Shown here one piece after another: positions 1 through 6,459 of a DNA stretch of 8,046 bases (the stretch's first letter is position 1; the number at the start of each line of letters is the position of its first letter). The notes below the pieces were generated by a model. It made no database searches and was not told where the DNA came from. It worked only from the letters and a program-made list of their open reading frames with translations. The translations under genes and the position numbers were made by a program. The stretch comes from Candidatus Parvarchaeota archaeon. GTDB taxonomy: Archaea > Micrarchaeota > Micrarchaeia > Anstonellales > VGKX01. The stretch lies in contig VGKX01000042.1 of NCBI GenBank assembly GCA_016866895.1, forward strand, positions 1 through 8,046, written 5' to 3'.

Positions 1-214
1 TCTCAGCTTCCCCCTTGATTTTTACATAATCAACAAGGCACCTGCCCAGGGGGCGTATTTTGAGCCGACAAGGGCTGACTACACGTATTACAAGCCTTTT
101 GCCTCAGGGATAAACTATACTGAAATTGTGCCAGGAGGTTATGTGCTTTTGATAAACAGGCATGATGTAAAAACATCTGATTATAATATTGAGCTTGAGT
201 ATCTAGACGGCTAA
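1..214 (+). CDS. C-terminal fragment of a protein with a probable extracytoplasmic beta-rich domain (5' end outside window)
   Basis: An open frame enters from the left edge (first full codon at position 2) and ends at TAA 212-214, giving 70 residues of the C-terminus. The piece is rich in Tyr, Ile, Val and Gly, has no membrane segment, and contains strand-like stretches such as YTEIVPGGYVLLINR and YNIELEYLD. A Pro-Gly-Gly-Tyr turn followed by a hydrophobic strand ending in Asn/Arg resembles the ends of beta-sandwich domains in archaeal secreted or surface proteins, where a 'G-x-Y-x-L-x-I-x-N' strand is common. That assignment is inference from pattern only. No catalytic residues can be identified. 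The next gene on the same strand begins about 40 bases downstream, so the two may be co-transcribed. Function not recognised. Confidence 0.6.
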   Translation, partial: LSFPLDFYIINKAPAQGAYFEPTRADYTYYKPFASGINYTEIVPGGYVLLINRHDVKTSDYNIELEYLDG

Positions 215-255
215 AGACGGCCGGACTCTGGGCATTGGTAGCGGGGATTGGTCAT

Positions 256-609
256 ATGCACGCATTTGCGCAAAAAAAAATCAAGCAGCACATGGAAAGC
301 GAGTTCAAGCGCGACAGCGACATATTCAAATCATTCAAGGAGCTTGAGCACAAGGCAAGGCAAAACAGCGAAAGCGCGGTGAAAAGGCTTGTCGAAAGCG
401 AGCAAAAAAAAGCAAAGGCCAAAAAGCTGGAGCAAAGAAAAAAACGGCGCAAAAGCCTGCGCAAGCTGAAAAAGAGGCTGGAGCAGCTCCACGAGCTTGG
501 CGACAAGGAAAAGATGTGGGGCATGGTCGAAAAAAGGAAAAGGGAACAGGGGTCAAAAAAGCAGGAGGGAGATGAGGGAGGCAAAGGCGGCAGCCCCAAG
601 TTCGGCTAG
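256..609 (+). CDS. Highly basic coiled-coil protein of unknown function
   Basis: A 117-residue ORF from ATG 256 to TAG 607-609. The frame extends up to a TTG at 235, but ATG 256 is the first ATG and is preferred; neither has a convincing ribosome-binding site. About 37 of 117 residues are Lys or Arg against 19 acidic ones, so the net charge is near +18. Residues 10-100 should be almost wholly alpha-helical, with leucines spaced as in a coiled coil (for example SLRKLKKRLEQLHEL). The last 20 residues are Gly/Lys/Glu-rich and probably disordered. There is no signal peptide or membrane segment, so it is probably cytoplasmic. The charge would suit nucleic-acid or ribosome binding, but that is only inference. 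The opposite-strand frame here is the Ser/Phe/Cys-rich shadow expected of a Lys/Glu-rich gene. It ends about 70 bases from the convergent PLD-like gene. Confidence 0.6.
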   Translation: MHAFAQKKIKQHMESEFKRDSDIFKSFKELEHKARQNSESAVKRLVESEQKKAKAKKLEQRKKRRKSLRKLKKRLEQLHELGDKEKMWGMVEKRKREQGSKKQEGDEGGKGGSPKFG

Positions 610-678
610 CCAATAACATGTGGCAGGGGCACAGGCCCAGCACCATATATCCCTCATTGGAAAGTATCTTTCAGTGAT

Positions 679-1224
679 TCAAATTTCTGCGGCCGCCTCC
701 CAGTCCGAATTAAAAATTTCCTGGAATTGGCCGACAAAATTTCCCTCAACAATGACTGCGGCTTCCCTGTTTTTTGAAAGTGCAGACTTGGAAAAATTGA
801 TGCTGCCTATAAGGGCCTTATTGCCATCAACGACAATTGACTTGGCATGCGTGAGGGCAAAGTCATTGGATGCAATGCGGACTTTTACCCCTCCTTGCTG
901 GAGAAAACGTGCCATACTCAAGACCTTGCCGCTGTCAATGGTCCTCAGCTCAAGGATTACGCGGACATCAACCCCCTGTTGCGCCTTGTCGATAAGCTTT
1001 TGCGCCACTGACTTTTCCGTGAAGACATACATTTCAATGTCTATGCTTTTTTGCGCGCTGTCCAGAAGCCCCAATATTTCATCATCAGAGCCTGGAGAGA
1101 AAACTGCCCGCGCAGATGAAACCTGCTGCCAGGATGGGACAAGCATGCCAATACCAATCAAGGCAAGCACAACCACGGCCGCCGCAAGAAAGCCCAGGAT
1201 TGAGAATTTGAGTTTTTCGCCCAT
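679..1224 (-). CDS. Membrane-anchored or secreted single-HKD phospholipase D-like nuclease
   Basis: 181 residues. Residues 9-30 form one hydrophobic helix after a short Lys-containing N-terminus: a signal anchor or uncleaved signal peptide that would place the rest outside the cell. The remainder is a PLD-like domain (PLDc_2 type). KSIDIEMYVFTEKSVAQKL (59-77) and the following GVDVRVILE are its usual first strand-helix-strand. The catalytic HKD motif is H126-x-K128-x4-D133, followed by IGSINFS (139-145) and NREAAVIV (152-159), both typical. A single HKD motif in about 180 residues matches the Nuc/Zucchini class, which works as a homodimer with one HKD from each subunit and usually cuts nucleic acid phosphodiesters. 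Extracellular nuclease for nucleotide scavenging is a reasonable guess, but a phospholipid role is not excluded. It lies 86 bases downstream of carB on the same strand; there is no clear ribosome-binding site before its ATG, but a box A-like element precedes it. Confidence 0.85.
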   Translation of the reverse strand: MGEKLKFSILGFLAAAVVVLALIGIGMLVPSWQQVSSARAVFSPGSDDEILGLLDSAQKSIDIEMYVFTEKSVAQKLIDKAQQGVDVRVILELRTIDSGKVLSMARFLQQGGVKVRIASNDFALTHAKSIVVDGNKALIGSINFSKSALSKNREAAVIVEGNFVGQFQEIFNSDWEAAAEI

Positions 1225-1260
1225 TGTTCGGCCCCAAAATTTCAGTTTTAATTTCCGGGC

Positions 1261-1268
1261 TTATAATG
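1261..1268 (-). promoter_or_regulatory. Possible box A of the PLD-like gene
   Basis: Read on the minus strand, CATTATAA lies in the 86-base gap between carB and the PLD-like gene, roughly 40 bases before its ATG. An archaeal box A here would place transcription start about 15 bases before the ATG, so this gene may be transcribed apart from carB. It rests on one AT-rich match only. Confidence 0.3.
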
Positions 1269-1310
1269 ATGCCGCTTGCGTAATTTGGCCTGAGCCTGCA
1301 AGGTTAGCTA

Positions 1311-4300
1311 CTAGTAGTATTCTGCAAGCTCGCTGACTTTTAGTCCCTGTCCTTTAGCGCGGATAATTGCATCTGCAAGGTTTTCGGCAGCCTCTATGCT
1401 TGTGATGCAGGGAATGTTGTGCTCAAGGGCAGCCCTCCTGATTTTGTACCCGTCTGTTGCCGCATTTCTCCCTTTGCGTGGAGTGTTAATGATTAAGGAG
1501 AGTTTTTTTTGCGAAAGCAATGAAAGAATGTTTGGCTCGCCGTCGGCAAGCTTCCTGAGAAGCTTCACATCCGTGCCCTTTTCCTTTTCCCTTGCAGTGC
1601 CTGCAGTCGCGTAAACTTCAAACCCAATTGAGGCAAGCTTGGCCGCTATTTTGGCGCCTCGTGCTTTGTCCTCGTCTTTTAGGCTAAGTGCAAGGGCGCC
1701 TGAAAAGGGGATTCGCATACTTGCCCCAAGCAGGGCCTTGAAGTAGGCTCCTGCAAAATCATGGTCAAGCCCCATGCTCTCACCAGTGCTTTTCATCTCA
1801 GGCCCAAGCACAATGTCAACCCCAGGCAGCTTGAGGAATGGAAAAACAACGCTTTTGACTGCAAAGTAGCCAAGTTTTGGCGTCCTGCCAAGCCCCAGGT
1901 CCTTTAGGCTTTTGCCCATGATTGCCTTTGTTGCAAGCTTTGCGAGAGGGAGATTGATTGCCTTTGAAAGGTAGGGAATCGTGCGGCTGCCTCGGGGGTT
2001 TGCCTCAAGAACAAGTATCTTGTCGTCCTTGACTACATACTGGATGTTTATTGAGCCGATGTTTTTGAGGGCAAGGGCAATCTTTGCCGAGTATTCCTCA
2101 AGCTGGCGCTGGACATGCGGCTTTAGCTTGACGCATGGGGTGACGCAGCTTGCGTCCCCTGAGTGCACGCCGGCCCGCTCTATGTGCTCCATTATCCCCC
2201 CTATAAAAAGCCCGGATTCGTCGCTGATTCCGTCAATCTCGCACTCAACCGCATTGTCTATGTACTTGTCTATCAGAACAGGCCTTCTTTCAGAAACGTC
2301 AAGCGACTCGCCAATGTAATGCCTCAGCTCGTCCTCGTCATGAATGATAGCCATCCCCCGCCCGGCAATCACATAGCTTGGCCTGACAACAACAGGATAG
2401 GTGATTTTGCTTGCAACAGCCATCGCCTGCTGCGCGTCTGTGGCAGTGCCGTTGGCAGGCTGGCTTATTCCAAGGCTTGAGAGAAGCTGCCTGAATTTTT
2501 CCCTGTCTTCTGCAATGTCTATTCCCTCCACCTGCGTGCCAAGTATCTTTACCCCGGCACCGTGCAGCGGCTGTGCAAGGTTGATGGAAGTCTGGCCGCC
2601 AAACTGGACAATAACGCCAAGTGGATTTTCGTTCTCAATAACGTTCATTACATCCTCAAATGTCAGAGGCTCAAAATACAGCTTGTCGGAAGTGTCAAAA
2701 TCCGTGCTTATCGTTTCAGGATTGTTGTTTATCATTATGGACTTGTAGCCCATTTCCCTCAGAGCGAATGACGCGTGGCAGCAGCAGTAGTCAAACTCAA
2801 TGCCCTGCCCGATTCTTATTGGCCCTGAGCCGATAATTACGACTTTTTGCCCTTGGCCTTCTTGCGCATTTTTTCCATCAGTCTGCCCAACTGACTCGTT
2901 TTCCTGCTCGTAGGTGGAATAGTAATAGGGGGTTTTTGCATCAAACTCAGAAGCGCAGGTGTCAACCATCTTGTAAACAGGCATTATGCCCTCGTTTTTT
3001 CGAAGCTTTCGCACCTCAAGCTCCGGCATGCTGCAAAGCGCCGCTATCTGCCTGTCGGAAAAGCCCATTTTCTTTGCCCGAAGCAAAAGTGGGCCGTTTA
3101 GAGGCTGGCGCATGAGTTGCTTCTCAACTTCTACTATGCTTGAAAACCTGTCCAAAAACCATCGGTGGATGCAAGTCATTTTCTCAAGCTTTTCAATGCT
3201 TGTGCCAAGGCGCAAAGACTCAAGCAGTGCAAAGAGCCTCAGGTCAGTCGGGCTTGTCAGGTGCAACTGAAGCGCATCTGGCGCAAGCCGAGGCTGCTTT
3301 ACTTCGGTGCTTCTGAGGCATTTTTGCAGCGCTTCCTCAAACGTTCTGCCTATTGCCATTGCCTCCCCGGTTGATTTCATCTGAGTGCCCAGGGTGCGGT
3401 TGACCTGTGGCATCTTGTCAAAGGGCCATCTGGGTATTTTGACAACGCAGTAGTCCAGGGAAGGCTCAAATGAGGCAGGAGTTGATTTTGTGACTGCATT
3501 CTGGATTTTGTAAAGCGGTTTGCCCAAAGCTACTTTGGCTGCAACCCTGGCGATTGGGTATCCTGTTGCCTTTGAGGCAAGCGCACTTGAGCGCGACAGG
3601 CGGGGGTTGACCTCAACAACAACATACTGGCCAGTCTTCTGGTTCAGCGCAAACTGGATGTTGCACCCGCCTATTATCCCAAGCCTGCTTATTATCTGGA
3701 TTGCCGCGGTCCTGAACCTCTGGTGCTCCTGGTCAGTAAGTGTCTGAGCCGGAGCAACTACGATGCTCTCTCCTGTGTGCACGCCCATGGGGTCAATGTT
3801 TTCCATGTTGCAGATTGTAATGCAATTTCCGTGCATGTCCCTCATTACCTCGTACTCAAATTCCGCCCAGCCAAGTACAGACTCCTCAATTAGAATCTGG
3901 TGTGTTGGCGAGAGGGTGAAGCCAAGCTCAAGCAAATGCTCAAATTCCTCTTTGTTGCGGGCAATGCCACCGCCTGTTCCGCCAAGAGTGAAGGCAGGCC
4001 GCAAAATTAGCGGAAAGCTGTGCAGCCTGGCAAATTCATTGGCTTCTTGTACAGTGTTTGCCGCAACAGACTTTGGGATTGGCTGTTTAAGCTCCCGCAT
4101 TGTCTTTGCGAATAAGCCCCGGTCTTCTGCAAGCTCTATAGCCTCAATTCCAGTGCCCAAAAGCCTGACGCCCCACTTTTGAAGAACGCCGTTTTTGTGA
4201 AGATCCATGGCAATGTTTAGCGCAGTCTGCCCGCCCATTGTGGCAAGCAGTGCATCAGGTTTTTCCTTCTCAATTATCTTTTCTACAAAGTCCGCCCTGA

Positions 4301-4496
4301 TTGGCTCAATGTAAATCCTGTCGGCTATGTTCTTGTCAGTCTGGATGGTTGCAGGGTTGGAATTTACAAGCACAACTTCAAGCCCCTCCTCCCGCAAGGA
4401 CTGGCACGCCTGGCTTCCCGAGTAGTCAAACTCCGCGGATTGGCCGATTACAATTGGCCCGCTTCCAATCACTAGGACTTTTTTTATTCCTTCCAC
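1311..4496 (-). CDS. carB: Carbamoyl phosphate synthase, large (synthetase) subunit
   Basis: CarB takes ammonia from CarA and uses two ATP and bicarbonate to make carbamoyl phosphate. This is a full-length 1061-residue protein (E. coli 1073). Order: ATP-grasp 1, the carboxyphosphate half (about 1-380), with LRPAFTLGGTGGG at 165-177 and EVNPRLSRSSALASKATG from 295; helical oligomerisation region (about 380-530); a Gln/Glu/Gly-rich linker (about 532-551) longer than in E. coli; ATP-grasp 2, the carbamoyl phosphate half (about 552-910), with IRIGQGIEFDYCC, VVRPSYVIAGRGM and EANPRGSRTIPYLSKA; C-terminal MGS-like allosteric domain (about 930-1061) with NTPRKGRNAATDGYKIRRAA. The ATP-grasp 2 glycine loop reads IAGRG where LGGRA is usual. 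I chose GTG 4496 because GGAGG lies 7 bases before it, it begins as the family does (MEGIKKVLVIGSGP), and it avoids overlap with the upstream gene. The longer frame begins with TTG at 4562, with an ATG at 4541. It is unusual in being separated from carA by argF and three membrane-protein genes. Confidence 0.97.
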   Translation of the reverse strand: MEGIKKVLVIGSGPIVIGQSAEFDYSGSQACQSLREEGLEVVLVNSNPATIQTDKNIADRIYIEPIRADFVEKIIEKEKPDALLATMGGQTALNIAMDLHKNGVLQKWGVRLLGTGIEAIELAEDRGLFAKTMRELKQPIPKSVAANTVQEANEFARLHSFPLILRPAFTLGGTGGGIARNKEEFEHLLELGFTLSPTHQILIEESVLGWAEFEYEVMRDMHGNCITICNMENIDPMGVHTGESIVVAPAQTLTDQEHQRFRTAAIQIISRLGIIGGCNIQFALNQKTGQYVVVEVNPRLSRSSALASKATGYPIARVAAKVALGKPLYKIQNAVTKSTPASFEPSLDYCVVKIPRWPFDKMPQVNRTLGTQMKSTGEAMAIGRTFEEALQKCLRSTEVKQPRLAPDALQLHLTSPTDLRLFALLESLRLGTSIEKLEKMTCIHRWFLDRFSSIVEVEKQLMRQPLNGPLLLRAKKMGFSDRQIAALCSMPELEVRKLRKNEGIMPVYKMVDTCASEFDAKTPYYYSTYEQENESVGQTDGKNAQEGQGQKVVIIGSGPIRIGQGIEFDYCCCHASFALREMGYKSIMINNNPETISTDFDTSDKLYFEPLTFEDVMNVIENENPLGVIVQFGGQTSINLAQPLHGAGVKILGTQVEGIDIAEDREKFRQLLSSLGISQPANGTATDAQQAMAVASKITYPVVVRPSYVIAGRGMAIIHDEDELRHYIGESLDVSERRPVLIDKYIDNAVECEIDGISDESGLFIGGIMEHIERAGVHSGDASCVTPCVKLKPHVQRQLEEYSAKIALALKNIGSINIQYVVKDDKILVLEANPRGSRTIPYLSKAINLPLAKLATKAIMGKSLKDLGLGRTPKLGYFAVKSVVFPFLKLPGVDIVLGPEMKSTGESMGLDHDFAGAYFKALLGASMRIPFSGALALSLKDEDKARGAKIAAKLASIGFEVYATAGTAREKEKGTDVKLLRKLADGEPNILSLLSQKKLSLIINTPRKGRNAATDGYKIRRAALEHNIPCITSIEAAENLADAIIRAKGQGLKVSELAEYY

Positions 4497-4503
4497 ATTC
4501 AAG

Positions 4504-4508
4504 CCTCC
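4504..4508 (-). promoter_or_regulatory. Ribosome-binding site fixing the carB start
   Basis: GGAGG on the minus strand, 7 bases before GTG 4496. It supports this start over TTG 4562, which would add 22 residues not typical of the family and overlap the preceding gene. Confidence 0.7.
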
Positions 4509-4521
4509 GCGATTATTCAGT

Positions 4522-4857
4522 TTAAGTCCATTTTGCCACATTGTTCTTTGAGTGTTTTCCAAGGACGGTGACGGTTACACTCGCTGCCAGGTAGGAAACA
4601 AGTATTCCTATGGCGGATAAACTCACGTCCACCTCAACAAACCAGCTTGAGCCCTTGAAGAAATTATTTGTAAGGTAGTGGTATGCCAAACCTGCGATTG
4701 ACAGCGTTTGACGATCTGGGTAGTTGTGTATGTATTGAGAACCTGGTCTATCGTAGGGATACGCCGTAAAATCAATGATTGGCACGGATATGGCAAAAAC
4801 AACCAAGACCACAAGCCATTTTTTTCTTGTCGGCTTCAAAAACTCCTTTAAGTTCAT
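4522..4857 (-). CDS. Small membrane protein, third member of a tandem paralogous trio
   Basis: 111 residues of unknown function. The N-terminus MNLKEFLKPTRKK is cytoplasmic by the positive-inside rule. A first membrane helix (about 13-31) contains the Val-Pro shared by all three paralogues. A polar Tyr/Asp/Pro-rich loop of about 45 residues follows, then a C-terminal helix (about 77-100) with the shared motif D77-x6-G84-x3-S88-Y89-x-A91, and a basic tail. It differs from the other two in having no cysteines in the loop. ATG 4857 is chosen over an upstream ATG in the same frame (4905) because AGGTGA precedes it by 4 bases, the motif begins right after it, and its ATG overlaps the stop of the preceding gene (ATGA, 4854-4857), which implies translational coupling. 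Its base composition is nearer to that of carB than the first paralogue's is. Probably a small integral membrane protein; no enzymatic motif seen. Confidence 0.8.
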   Translation of the reverse strand: MNLKEFLKPTRKKWLVVLVVFAISVPIIDFTAYPYDRPGSQYIHNYPDRQTLSIAGLAYHYLTNNFFKGSSWFVEVDVSLSAIGILVSYLAASVTVTVLGKHSKNNVAKWT

Positions 4858-5168
4858 TTTTTCACCTGTTTTCGATATTTTGAATAGATTATAACGAACA
4901 GACATGCTGCAATATAGGAAATTATAACACCCAGCAATAGCGAGACAATATCTACTTTATAGAGTCGGTTAAATCCAGTCAGAGCAAACATCAAGATTGA
5001 GCCGGTTTCTATTTTGCATCCGGTTGTTGTGTGCCCACGTCCGTCCGGATTCACATTTTCAAGGCAAAATCCGTTAAGAAATGTAAGGAATGGCACAAAA
5101 AGCATGAAAGCAAGCGCTGTTGCAAGGAATTTCTTGCCTGTCGGTCTCAAAAATTCATTCCAGTCCAT
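4854..5168 (-). CDS. Small membrane protein, second member of a tandem paralogous trio
   Basis: 104 residues of unknown function. It has the same plan as its neighbours: N-terminal MDWNEFLRPTGKK, a membrane helix at about 13-33 with Val-Pro (25-26), an outer loop with two cysteines (C35 and C51) that could form a disulfide, a second hydrophobic stretch (about 56-66), and a last helix (about 73-95) with D73-x6-G80-x3-S84-Y85-x-A87. It ends in a strongly basic tail (SKYRKQVKK), probably cytoplasmic. The start is well fixed: AGGTGAT lies 3 bases before ATG 5168. The stop codon of the preceding gene (TGA 5173-5175) falls inside this ribosome-binding site, and its own stop overlaps the next start, so the three genes are probably translated together. 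No known function is recognised. Confidence 0.8.
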   Translation of the reverse strand: MDWNEFLRPTGKKFLATALAFMLFVPFLTFLNGFCLENVNPDGRGHTTTGCKIETGSILMFALTGFNRLYKVDIVSLLLGVIISYIAACLFVIIYSKYRKQVKK

Positions 5169-5171
5169 GAT

Positions 5172-5178
5172 ATCACCT
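5172..5178 (-). promoter_or_regulatory. Ribosome-binding site containing the upstream stop codon
   Basis: AGGTGAT on the minus strand, 3 bases before ATG 5168, is a near-perfect complement to the archaeal 16S rRNA end. Its TGA is the stop codon of the first trio member, tying termination of one gene to initiation of the next. The sequence AAACAGGTGA recurs before the third member, suggesting the site was duplicated with the gene. Confidence 0.75.
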
Positions 5179-5472
5179 GTTTTTAGTATTATTAGAGCAA
5201 ACTGGGGCTATCAAACAGGAAGCAGTGTAAGAAATTATAAAACCGAAGATGAGTGTAGCAGCATCTAATGAAGTTTTATATGAGTATAGTGGACCACCGA
5301 ACAGCATAAAAATGAAAGGCACTTTATTCCCTGTTGCAACCAGCGGACACGGTGGCATATCGCAATAAACCTGGATGTATGTTGATAGTACAGGTACAAA
5401 TACAATAAAGACTATTAGAGATAATAACAATTTGACCTTTGTAGGCTTGAAAAATTCTTTCAAATTTACCAT
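5173..5472 (-). CDS. Small membrane protein, first member of a tandem paralogous trio
   Basis: 99 residues of unknown function. MVNLKEFFKPTKVK is followed by a membrane helix (about 15-32) with the shared Val-Pro, a short outer loop with C37 and C42, a hydrophobic segment with Gly-Gly-Pro (about 51-62), and a last helix (about 70-91) holding D70-x6-G77-x3-S81-Y82-x-A84. ATG 5472 is preferred to the in-frame GTG at 5481: the GTG is itself part of a GGTG ribosome-binding element (5479-5482) 6 bases before the ATG. The gene starts 29 bases after the argF stop. Parts of it are very AT-rich (bases 5401-5460 have 15 G+C of 60), unlike argF and carB, which is consistent with acquisition from elsewhere or relaxed constraint. 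Confidence 0.8.
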   Translation of the reverse strand: MVNLKEFFKPTKVKLLLSLIVFIVFVPVLSTYIQVYCDMPPCPLVATGNKVPFIFMLFGGPLYSYKTSLDAATLIFGFIISYTASCLIAPVCSNNTKNR

Positions 5473-5501
5473 TGCAAACACCAGTGTTCGATAATTGATG
5501 C

Positions 5502-6416
5502 TTATTTTTTCCCCGCCATTAGCTCAAGCAGAAGCGCCTTTTGCGCATGCAGCCTGTTTTCAGCCTGCCTGAATACGACGGACTGCTTTCCGTCAATCAC
5601 GTCAGCTGCCACCTCAAGCCCCCTGTGCGCCGGCAAGTCGTGCATGAAAATTGCGTCCTTTTTGGCCTTAGCCATCACCTGGCTTGTCACCTGGTAGGGC
5701 CCAAATGCCTTGAGCCGCTCAGATTGCTGCTCCTCCATTCCCATCGAGACCCAGACATCGGTGTAGACAACATCAGCCCCAGCAACGCCCCCTGACAGGT
5801 CTGTCTCCACAGCAACCTTCGAGTGCTTTGAGGCCTCGGCAACAAATTCATTATTTGGCGGGAAGCCTGCAGGGCATACAAGTCGGACGCTTGAGCCCAT
5901 CATGGCGCATGCAAGCATAAGCGAGTTTGCGATATTGTTTGCCGCATCGCCCACATAGGCAATGGTCTTGCCTTTGCCAAGCTTGCCAAGCTCGTGCATT
6001 GTAAGGACATCTGCAAGCGCCTGGCAGGGGTGCTCAAGGTCGGTAAGGCCGTTTATCACCGGGATGCTTGAATGGCGCGACAGCTCAAGCAGGTCAGCGT
6101 GCTTGAAAAGCCTTGCCATTATTGCATCCGCATAACCCGACATTACATTGGCAGTATCGCTTATGGTTTCGCCCCTTGAGATTTGGCTTGTTATAAAATC
6201 AAAGTAGATTGCATGCCCGCCTAGTTGCGTCATGCCGGCCTCAAAGGAAAGCCTTGTGCGCGTTGAGGGTTTTTCAAAAAGCATCACAAGTGTCTTGTTT
6301 GCAAGTGAGGCGTTTTTTGCCCCTGCCTTGTATTCTGCCTTGATTTTTGCAGCCGACTCAACCAGCCTTGCCAGCTCCTCCTTTTTCATGCCTTTTATGC
6401 CAAGGTAATTTTTCAT
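5502..6416 (-). CDS. argF: Ornithine carbamoyltransferase (HDLP variant)
   Basis: Transfers the carbamoyl group of carbamoyl phosphate to the delta-amino group of ornithine, making citrulline; cytoplasmic, usually a trimer or multiple of trimers. 304 residues, normal family length. N-terminal carbamoyl phosphate domain: STRTR at 51-55, R102 in AIMARLFKH, and HPCQ at 129-132. C-terminal ornithine domain: DVWVSMG at 220-226 and MHDLPAHRG at 258-266. INGLTDLEHPCQALAD and DVWxSMG point to ornithine rather than aspartate as acceptor. The oddity is Asp260 (codon 5637-5639, GAC): the family motif is HCLP, whose Cys contacts ornithine. Either this lineage tolerates Asp or substrate use is altered. 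Start ATG 6414-6416 has GAGGCGGTG 2 bases upstream. It lies between carA and the membrane-protein trio. Confidence 0.95.
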   Translation of the reverse strand: MKNYLGIKGMKKEELARLVESAAKIKAEYKAGAKNASLANKTLVMLFEKPSTRTRLSFEAGMTQLGGHAIYFDFITSQISRGETISDTANVMSGYADAIMARLFKHADLLELSRHSSIPVINGLTDLEHPCQALADVLTMHELGKLGKGKTIAYVGDAANNIANSLMLACAMMGSSVRLVCPAGFPPNNEFVAEASKHSKVAVETDLSGGVAGADVVYTDVWVSMGMEEQQSERLKAFGPYQVTSQVMAKAKKDAIFMHDLPAHRGLEVAADVIDGKQSVVFRQAENRLHAQKALLLELMAGKK

Positions 6417-6437
6417 AACACCGCCTCGCCAAATTTT

Positions 6438-6459
6438 TTCACAAACTTTTCACAAACTT
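6438..6459. repeat. Perfect 11-bp tandem duplication at the 3' end of carA
   Basis: TTCACAAACTT occurs twice back to back (6438-6448 and 6449-6459). The pair covers the last codons and the TGA stop of carA. Because 11 is not a multiple of 3, the duplication shifts the reading frame and determines where carA now ends. Confidence 0.9.

Noticed and set aside
620..643. Possible hairpin (GTG/CAC and GGGC/GCCC) between the two convergent genes
   Set aside because: Only four inner and three outer pairs with an uneven internal loop and no T-run after it; too weak to call a terminator.
620..1336. 238-codon plus-strand frame opposite the PLD-like gene
   Set aside because: It is a shadow: the minus strand carries a complete HKD-domain protein, while this frame is Ser/Ala/Cys-rich with no recognisable domain and would run into the end of carB.
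4497..4562. 22-residue N-terminal extension of CarB from TTG 4562
   Set aside because: It would overlap the upstream membrane-protein gene by about 40 bases, is not typical of the family, and lacks the ribosome-binding site that precedes GTG 4496.
4858..4905. 16-residue N-terminal extension of the third membrane protein from ATG 4905
   Set aside because: The paralogues begin at the N-L-K-E-F-L-K-P-T motif, and AGGTGA sits properly before ATG 4857.
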